Source: Candidatus Cloacimonadota bacterium
Lineage (GTDB): Bacteria > Cloacimonadota > Cloacimonadia > JGIOTU-2 > B8-G9
Direction: 5' to 3'
Length of the DNA: 6,858 nt
Assembly: GCA_003647765.1 (NCBI GenBank)
Contig: QMNM01000080.1
Location: forward strand, 1-6,858
Shown: positions 1 through 4,164 of the stretch, in pieces
Layout: each line of letters opens with the position of its first letter
Numbering within the stretch: position 1 is the stretch's first letter
Notes under the pieces: model-generated
Told to the model about the DNA's origin: nothing
Databases searched by the model: none
Seen by the model: the letters and a program-made list of their open reading frames with translations, nothing else
Translations under genes and position numbers: made by a program

Positions 1-365
1 CAGATAGTTTATTTTTAATTACAAGTTCAACACCAACGGATAATTATCAATCAAATATGCCACATTCCTTTGAATTGAAACAGAACTATCCTAATCCATT
101 TTTCATCGGAAGTGGATATGGCGAACTTCCTAAAACTCGTATTACTTACCAACTGCCAAAAGCATCTAATGTGAAAATTGTTGTGTATAATATTAAAGGG
201 GAATTGGTTAAGACACTTGTTAATGAGCGGAAAGATGCTGGTTATTATAATGTAATTTGGAACGGCAAGAATGATAAATCTAGGTTAGTTGGAACTGGAA
301 TATATTTCTATCAACTAAAATCAGGTAATAATTCCAAGATAAAGAAGATGCTCCTATTACGCTAA
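1..365 (+). CDS. C-terminal end of a secreted protein with FlgD-like Ig / Por-type (T9SS-like) sorting domain, 5' truncated
   Basis: The frame is open from base 3 to a TAA at 363-365, so the gene starts before the window; the ATG at 57 is very probably internal. What remains is a short linker rich in Ser, Thr and Asn, then a C-terminal domain of about 95 residues. It begins LKQNYPNPF, continues through the TRITYQLPKAS and VVYNIKGE strands, then LVNERKDAGYYNVIWNGK and GIYFYQLKSG, and ends in the basic KIKKMLLLR. This order is the hallmark of the C-terminal FlgD-Ig/Por secretion domain found on exported enzymes and adhesins in FCB-group bacteria, where it directs export or anchoring and may be cleaved. 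The loop after NPF, usually about NPSTT, is replaced by a longer Gly-rich stretch. The passenger domain lies outside the window, so the protein's activity is unknown. Domain call secure; secretion route inferred from the family. Confidence 0.85.
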   Translation, partial: DSLFLITSSTPTDNYQSNMPHSFELKQNYPNPFFIGSGYGELPKTRITYQLPKASNVKIVVYNIKGELVKTLVNERKDAGYYNVIWNGKNDKSRLVGTGIYFYQLKSGNNSKIKKMLLLR

Positions 366-376
366 AGCTTCCTAGG

Positions 377-438
377 ATAAGACACCGACGCTTGATTTTA
401 CAGGATTTATAATCCTGTATCTTACTGAATAAGACACC
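377..438. repeat. Direct repeat of ataagacacc bracketing a hairpin
   Basis: The 10-mer ataagacacc occurs at 377-386 and again at 429-438, a 52-base period. A flanking G two bases upstream is also shared. Between the copies lies the 9-bp palindrome at 399-419. This could be a target-site-like duplication around a tiny element or the start of a degenerate tandem repeat. A 10-base match in AT-rich DNA could also arise by chance. Confidence 0.35.
399..419. terminator. 9-bp perfect hairpin after the sorting-domain gene, possible terminator
   Basis: The arms tacaggatt (399-407) and aatcctgta (411-419) are perfect reverse complements around a TAT loop, 34 bases after the stop codon. No run of T follows, so this is not a textbook intrinsic terminator. 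It could be a 3'-end stabiliser, a bidirectional terminator or part of a dispersed repeat. The same stretch lies between two copies of ataagacacc. Confidence 0.35.
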
Positions 439-439
439 A

Positions 440-507
440 TTCATCCCATTAGATATTTAGGTTGAGGCACTGTTTTTTGTTAAATTTTAATTATCTAATG
501 GGGTGAA
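440..507. repeat. 16-bp inverted repeat with 36-base loop
   Basis: Bases 440-455 pair with 492-507 over 16 consecutive positions; all are Watson-Crick except one G-U type pair (444/503). The core is cccattagata against tatctaatggg. The 36-base interior includes a run of six T (473-478) and holds no gene. The 3' arm contains a ggggtga purine stretch just before an ATG pair, so in RNA this ribosome-binding-like site would be sequestered. It may be a regulatory leader structure or the ends of a miniature element; the sequence alone does not decide. Confidence 0.5.
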
Positions 508-508
508 A

Positions 509-565
509 ATGATGTTAGGAACAATGAATATAAAATGTAAAGATTATTTAATTTCTTATCCTTAA
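509..565 (+). CDS. Possible 18-codon leader ORF
   Basis: ATG at 509, immediately followed by a second ATG at 512, opens a frame of 18 codons ending in TAA at 563-565 (peptide MMLGTMNIKCKDYLISYP). A Shine-Dalgarno-like ggggtga lies at 500-506, five bases before the second ATG, inside the 3' arm of the inverted repeat at 440-507. That pairing of a hidden ribosome site with a tiny ORF ahead of a metabolic gene resembles a leader peptide. The peptide has no recognisable family and no run of a regulatory amino acid, in particular no Lys run that would tie it to the saccharopine gene downstream. It may be a chance ORF. Confidence 0.2.
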   Translation: MMLGTMNIKCKDYLISYP

Positions 566-604
566 TGTATCCAGATACATCAGCATTTTTGTAATCTGAC
601 AAAA

Positions 605-610
605 TATAAT
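605..610 (+). promoter_or_regulatory. Possible -10 box upstream of the saccharopine reductase gene
   Basis: A perfect TATAAT lies at 605-610, 29 bases before the preferred start at 640. No good -35 element is visible at the usual spacing, and such hexamers are common in AT-rich spacers, so this is only a candidate. Confidence 0.2.
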
Positions 611-627
611 AATATCAAAAAATGAAA

Positions 628-633
628 GAGAGG
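628..633 (+). promoter_or_regulatory. Ribosome binding site that decides the saccharopine reductase start
   Basis: GAGAGG at 628-633 is the only Shine-Dalgarno-like stretch nearby. It lies six bases before the ATG at 640 and three before the ATG at 637. It falls inside the coding sequence if the ATG at 622 were used, and nothing comparable precedes 622. It therefore favours translation from 640. Confidence 0.6.
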
Positions 634-639
634 AAAATG

Positions 640-1965
640 ATGAAGAAAATTCTTGTTTTGGGAGCCGGATTAGTATCCAGACCCCATGTGCAATATCTTC
701 TGAACCAGCCGGAATTTGAAGTTACAGTAGCGAGTAGAACTTTCAGTAAAGCAGAGAAATTAGTTAATGATAATGCCAAAGGAAAAGCAGTGCAACTTAA
801 TGTAAAAGATGATGAGCAGTTAAAAAGATTGATTTCTGAACACGATTTATCAATAAGTTTACTGCCATATATTTATCATACAAAAATAGCCAGATATTGT
901 ATTGAATTTGGCAAAGATATGGTAACAACTTCTTATGTAAGTGATGAGATGAAATCTCTTGATGAGCAAGCCAAAAATGCTGGTGTTATTTTACTTAATG
1001 AAATTGGAGTGGATCCTGGTATTGACCATATGTCAGCAATGAGAGTTATACACAAAGTTCAGGAAAATGGTGGTAGAATAATCAGTTTTTGCTCTTATTG
1101 TGGAGGATTGCCCGCGCCAGAAGCTAATACTAATCCCTGGGGATACAAATTTTCTTGGAGTCCTCGCGGTGTAATTATGGCTGGGAAAAATAATGCCAAA
1201 TATCTGATGAATAAAGAACTTATTGAAGTTCCAGGAACTGAACTTTTTGACCACCATTGGTTGATACAGGTTCCTGGATTCGGCGAATTAGAAACATATC
1301 CAAATCGTAATTCTATTCCATATCGTGAAATTTATGGTATAGAAGATACAGATACAATTTTTCGCGGCACTCTTCGCTATCCAGGATGGTCATTTACAAT
1401 GAAAAAAATTGTGGAATTATGTCTGTTGGACGATGAAAAATTATACAATCTTAATGGCATAACTTATAAAGAATTTATGCATAAGTTTGTAAAAAATCCG
1501 AAATATAATAAGTTGGAAAAAGACCTTGCTTTACAATTGAATATTGCAGAACATACTGATTCATTGTATAGAATGAAATGGTTGGGATTATTCAGTAATG
1601 AACAAATAGGATTAAATGAAGGCACAGCAATGGATGTATTATGTAAAATTTTTGATGAGAAGCTTAATTACGATGAAGGCGAAAGAGATATTCTTATTTT
1701 ACATCACGAATTCATTGCTGAATACGGTGAGAAAAGGCAAAAAATTACATCAACAATGATTGACTATGGCATTCCGTATGGAGATACTTCAATGTCCAGA
1801 ACAGTTGGATTACCATCTGCAATTGGTGCAAGAATGATTATACAAGGAAGAATTAAAGAAATAGGCGTTCATATTCCTGTTAAACCAACTATTTATAAGC
1901 CAATATTAGAAGAGTTAGAAAAAAATAATATTATATGTAAAGAACATTTCAATGAAATAGAATAA
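640..1965 (+). CDS. Saccharopine dehydrogenase (glutamate-forming), LYS9 / AASS C-terminal type
   Basis: The predicted 441-residue cytosolic enzyme interconverts saccharopine and 2-aminoadipate 6-semialdehyde plus glutamate using NAD(P). The N-terminal Rossmann fold starts MKKILVLGAGLVSRP (nucleotide-binding GAGLVS at 8-13). The second domain has DPGIDH (125-130), CGGLPAPE (154-161), GYKFSWSPRG (168-177) and GTLRYPGW (243-250). TVGLPSAIGARM begins near 388, ahead of the return to the Rossmann domain. These motifs match yeast Lys9 and the reductase half of animal AASS better than bacterial carboxynorspermidine dehydrogenases. The length fits a stand-alone LYS9-type enzyme, with no fused lysine-ketoglutarate reductase. 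In-frame ATGs at 622 and 637 are alternative starts; 640 has the better ribosome site and begins directly at the fold. No lysine gene is adjacent, so whether it works in lysine breakdown or synthesis is open. Confidence 0.9.
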   Translation: MKKILVLGAGLVSRPHVQYLLNQPEFEVTVASRTFSKAEKLVNDNAKGKAVQLNVKDDEQLKRLISEHDLSISLLPYIYHTKIARYCIEFGKDMVTTSYVSDEMKSLDEQAKNAGVILLNEIGVDPGIDHMSAMRVIHKVQENGGRIISFCSYCGGLPAPEANTNPWGYKFSWSPRGVIMAGKNNAKYLMNKELIEVPGTELFDHHWLIQVPGFGELETYPNRNSIPYREIYGIEDTDTIFRGTLRYPGWSFTMKKIVELCLLDDEKLYNLNGITYKEFMHKFVKNPKYNKLEKDLALQLNIAEHTDSLYRMKWLGLFSNEQIGLNEGTAMDVLCKIFDEKLNYDEGERDILILHHEFIAEYGEKRQKITSTMIDYGIPYGDTSMSRTVGLPSAIGARMIIQGRIKEIGVHIPVKPTIYKPILEELEKNNIICKEHFNEIE

Positions 1966-1979
1966 TGCAGGAATTAACC

Positions 1980-2012
1980 GACTTTGCGAAAGCTTAAAAC
2001 TTTCGCAAAGTC
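1980..2012. terminator. Perfect 13-bp hairpin after saccharopine reductase, terminator or dispersed repeat
   Basis: The arms gactttgcgaaag (1980-1992) and ctttcgcaaagtc (2000-2012) are perfect reverse complements around the seven-base loop cttaaaa, 14 bases after the stop codon. This is the strongest short hairpin in the window and is GC-richer than its surroundings. It lacks a following T run, so it may act as a symmetric terminator or 3'-end stabiliser, or belong to a repeated intergenic family. Confidence 0.55.
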
Positions 2013-2053
2013 ATAATCTAATGCTCCTTAATTATCAATAATTAACAATCATT

Positions 2054-3100
2054 ATGAAAATTCTCATCATCCGATTCAGTTCTATTGGCGATATATTACT
2101 GACAACCCCAATAATTCGCTCATTAAGAATACATTATCCACAAGCACAAATTGATTTTGTTACAAAAAAACAATTTTCACCTTTATTAGAAAATAATCCA
2201 CATTTGAATAACATTATTACACTTGACGCAAAAAAATCTTCATATTTCCAGCTTATAAAAAGGATAAGAGCCACTCATTATGATTTAGTAATTGACCTTC
2301 ATAAAAAATTATTGTCTATGTTATTATCAATTCTTGTTAAACACAGAACAATCATACGATACCAAAAGAGGCATTTTTATCGGCAGCTATTATCTCATCC
2401 TAAATATTTTCATCATCTAAAAGGAATCAAGTCCACTGTCTATCTGTATGCCTCAGTTCTAAAAAAATTGCGTATTAGTTTAGACAATAACACATTGGAA
2501 TTATATACAGATGATAGCAAAAGTATGGAGATTTTAGCAAAATTTGGCATTAGTAAAAATAAATACAAAATATTTATTTCTCCTGGAGCAACCAGTTATA
2601 CAAAGCGTTATCCAGCAAAATTATGGGCAGAGTTAATAAATTTGATACCATTTGAGTGGAATCCTGAAATTGTATTGTTGGGTGATGACAAGGATAAGAG
2701 CATTTGTAATGAAATTGTAAGAAATGCTAATCGTTCCGATGGCAGAGCTGTTTCGGATAAATCAATAAAAAATCTGGCTGGGATCACAACCTTACAGGAC
2801 TTAATATATTTAATTGACAACTCAGATATATTTTTGAGCAATGACAGTGGACCAATGCATATAGCCTCTGCTTTACAGAAACCGCAAATTGCTTTATTTG
2901 GAGGCACAAGTTCTAAACTTGGGTTTGCTCCTATAAATGAAAAAGCAGTGATTTTAGAGTTGGATTTGAAATGTCGTCCCTGTTCTTTGCATGGAATCAA
3001 GCAATGTCCTAAAAAGCATTTTAAGTGTATGTATAATATCAAGCCAACAAGAATATTTTCTATAATAGAAAAATGGAGGAAAGTTACAAAGAATGCCTGA
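2054..3100 (+). CDS. Glycosyltransferase family 9, ADP-heptose:LPS heptosyltransferase-like (WaaF/RfaF type)
   Basis: The 348-residue protein should transfer a heptose or related sugar from an ADP-activated donor to a lipopolysaccharide-type acceptor at the cytoplasmic face of the inner membrane. The N-terminal Rossmann half opens with [19 protein letters not shown]; the Asp at 13 matches the catalytic-base position in E. coli WaaC. The C-terminal donor-binding half has SPGAT (176-180) with Lys184 and Arg185 close behind, and the family signature NDSGPMH (263-269) followed by LFGG. A cysteine-rich tail [12 protein letters not shown] (307-318) with a further Cys at 325 is usual in this family. 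No signal peptide or membrane span is evident. No clear Shine-Dalgarno precedes the ATG; the upstream bases form only an AT-rich 7-bp inverted repeat (2028-2045). The stop overlaps the next gene by eight bases. Donor and acceptor cannot be fixed from sequence; a heptosyltransferase II-like role is the best guess. Confidence 0.85.
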   Translation: MKILIIRFSSIGDILLTTPIIRSLRIHYPQAQIDFVTKKQFSPLLENNPHLNNIITLDAKKSSYFQLIKRIRATHYDLVIDLHKKLLSMLLSILVKHRTIIRYQKRHFYRQLLSHPKYFHHLKGIKSTVYLYASVLKKLRISLDNNTLELYTDDSKSMEILAKFGISKNKYKIFISPGATSYTKRYPAKLWAELINLIPFEWNPEIVLLGDDKDKSICNEIVRNANRSDGRAVSDKSIKNLAGITTLQDLIYLIDNSDIFLSNDSGPMHIASALQKPQIALFGGTSSKLGFAPINEKAVILELDLKCRPCSLHGIKQCPKKHFKCMYNIKPTRIFSIIEKWRKVTKNA

Positions 3101-3572
3101 AAATAGACCAAATTGGAATGAATATTTTATGCAAATGGCAAGGCTTGTATCTACGCGGTCAACTTGTTTAAGGCGAAAAGTAGGTGCTGTGATTGTGCGT
3201 GATAATCAGATTTTATCAACAGGATATAATGGAGCTCCAAAAAATGTACCTCATTGTAGCGAACTAGGTTGCTTACGAGAAAAACTGAATGTTCCATCAG
3301 GAGAAAGACACGAATTGTGTCGCGGAGTTCACGCAGAACAAAATGCAATCATACAGGCCGCAGTGCAAGGTGTATCAATAAAAAATAGTACTATATACTG
3401 CACTAATTTACCTTGCATAATCTGTGCAAAAATGATAATTAACGCTGAAATAAAACAGGTAATTATTGCAGAAACTTACAAAGATACAATGACTATCAAT
3501 ATGTTCAAAGATGCTGGTGTACAAGTAATTCTATTTGATAAGGAGACAGATACTATAAAGAAAATTGTGTAA
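3093..3572 (+). CDS. comEB: dCMP deaminase, ComEB family
   Basis: The 159-residue soluble zinc enzyme deaminates dCMP to dUMP, feeding dTMP synthesis. Zinc-binding and catalytic residues are intact: His80 and Glu82 in HAEQNAII, and Cys108 and Cys111 in PCIICAK. The N-terminal [22 protein letters not shown] segment, the [12 protein letters not shown] loop (44-55) and the extra Cys/His region CSELGCLRE (55-63) are typical of the dCMP-deaminase branch rather than cytidine or tRNA-adenosine deaminases. The length is normal. The start at 3093 lies inside the end of the glycosyltransferase gene (8-base overlap), which suggests co-transcription and translational coupling. A GGAGG at 3075-3079 lies 13 bases upstream, rather far. 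The functional pairing with a glycosyltransferase looks incidental. Allosteric control by dCTP/dTTP is known in the family but cannot be judged here. Confidence 0.93.
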   Translation: MPENRPNWNEYFMQMARLVSTRSTCLRRKVGAVIVRDNQILSTGYNGAPKNVPHCSELGCLREKLNVPSGERHELCRGVHAEQNAIIQAAVQGVSIKNSTIYCTNLPCIICAKMIINAEIKQVIIAETYKDTMTINMFKDAGVQVILFDKETDTIKKIV

Positions 3573-3580
3573 TTATGGAT

Positions 3581-3607
3581 TAGACAATACATTCGTAATT
3601 TTATAAA
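3581..3607 (+). promoter_or_regulatory. Possible promoter for the response regulator
   Basis: TAGACA (3581-3586) and TATAAA (3602-3607) are separated by 15 bases and end 25 bases before the TTG start. The -10-like box sits inside a 16-base perfect AT palindrome (3596-3611). Spacing is slightly short and the region is simply AT-rich, so confidence is low. Confidence 0.25.
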
Positions 3608-3618
3608 ATTAATAGGTT

Positions 3619-3625
3619 AAGGTGG
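3619..3625 (+). promoter_or_regulatory. Ribosome binding site supporting a TTG start
   Basis: AAGGTGG at 3619-3625 lies seven bases before TTG at 3633. That spacing, and the fact that the receiver fold begins directly at the TTG codon (KILIVDDD follows), make TTG the start; no in-frame ATG occurs until Met25, inside the domain. Confidence 0.7.
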
Positions 3626-3632
3626 TAATACA

Positions 3633-4058
3633 TTGAAAATACTAATTGTTGATGACGATTGGAATATATTAGAGTATTTAAAAAACATTTTTATACAGTC
3701 AGGTATGGAAGTAATTATTGCTGACAATGGATTTGATGCTTTACAATATATTCGTGAACAGCAAATTGATTTGGTATTGACTGATATTGCTATGCCTGAT
3801 ATGGATGGGTATGAACTTTATACGCAGATAATGGATTATGATGATACTATTCCTGTAATTATGATGACTGGCTTTGGTTATGATCCTAACCATGTGGTTG
3901 TGCGTGCAAAAAAAGATGGCTTACACGATGTAGTATTTAAACCATTTGATCCAGATAAACTAATTCTTTTAATAAAGAAAAGAATAGAGCATAGGAAAAG
4001 AATAAATAATGTCATTAAACTAAAGTCCAATTACCACAATAAGATATGGATAAGCTAG
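3633..4058 (+). CDS. Receiver-only response regulator (CheY-like)
   Basis: The 141-residue protein is a single phosphoacceptor receiver domain. Visible key residues are the acidic pair Asp7/Asp8, phosphoacceptor Asp51 in LTDIAMPDMDG, Thr79 in MMTGFG and Lys103-Pro104 in FKPF. The loop GFGYDPNHVVVRAKKDGL (80-97) carries a DPNH motif more often seen in receivers attached to sensor kinases than in classic CheY. After the domain (about residue 120) there is only a short basic tail with no DNA-binding or enzymatic output domain, so it probably relays phosphate or acts through protein contacts. No histidine kinase lies in the window. It starts at TTG with a good ribosome site. Its TAG stop lies at the outer edge of the inverted repeat at 4056-4134, so the C-terminal end may have been set by an insertion or rearrangement. 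Confidence 0.88.
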   Translation: MKILIVDDDWNILEYLKNIFIQSGMEVIIADNGFDALQYIREQQIDLVLTDIAMPDMDGYELYTQIMDYDDTIPVIMMTGFGYDPNHVVVRAKKDGLHDVVFKPFDPDKLILLIKKRIEHRKRINNVIKLKSNYHNKIWIS

Positions 4059-4134
4059 TGCAGTGTAAAGTTCACCTCACAACTGAAGTTGTGGGCTTCT
4101 GTCTATCAATCAGAATTTACTTTACAAAGCACTA
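4056..4134. repeat. Nested inverted repeats with an IS200/IS605-end-like hairpin (possible miniature element or remnant)
   Basis: The inner hairpin has cacaac (4078-4083), TGAA loop and gttgtg (4088-4093), extended by one G-T and one C-G pair to 4076-4095, then followed by GCTTCTG. Read on the minus strand it is GAAGCCCAC, stem, TTCA, stem, GAGGTGAAC, very like the right-end hairpins of IS200/IS605 tnpB elements (from general familiarity, not a search). An outer inverted repeat, 4056-4071 against 4119-4134, matches at 14 of 16 positions (core tgtaaagt/actttaca). On the minus strand TTGAT, a known target motif of one IS605-type group, occurs just before the hairpin. No transposase or tnpB fragment is present. 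Alternatives are a terminator for the receiver gene (no T run follows) or an operator/leader structure for nifJ. Confidence 0.45.
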
Positions 4135-4145
4135 TGTATTATAAT
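4116..4145 (+). promoter_or_regulatory. Possible nifJ promoter
   Basis: TATAAT at 4140-4145 has TTTACT at 4116-4121 as a -35 candidate 18 bases upstream. The -35 lies partly in the right arm of the outer inverted repeat (4119-4134), so that palindrome would overlap the promoter. Transcription from here would leave a leader of only about 13 bases before the ATG at 4165, with the ribosome site AGAGGTG (4153-4159) at its very start, which weakens the assignment. Confidence 0.3.
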
Positions 4146-4164
4146 CATTAAAAGAGGTGTTAAA

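Noticed and set aside
57-365. Complete 102-codon protein starting at ATG 57
   Set aside because: The frame is open back to the window edge and the domain is by nature the C-terminal end of larger exported proteins, so the ATG is most likely internal.
565-580. 7-bp palindrome atgtatc/gatacat with a 2-base centre upstream of the saccharopine reductase gene
   Set aside because: It could be an operator, but at this length in AT-rich DNA chance is a sufficient explanation and no second copy is seen in the window.
366-639. CRISPR-like array or small RNA gene in the spacer
   Set aside because: The repeats occur only twice with no regular spacer structure, and no tRNA-like or known riboswitch fold is recognisable.
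2608-3111. 167-codon open frame on the minus strand
   Set aside because: It lies opposite the well-supported GT9 gene, its translation shows no recognisable family, and it looks like a frame shadow.
3596-3611. 16-base perfect palindrome before the receiver gene
   Set aside because: It consists only of A and T, so it is weakly informative; it is mentioned only as context for the candidate promoter.
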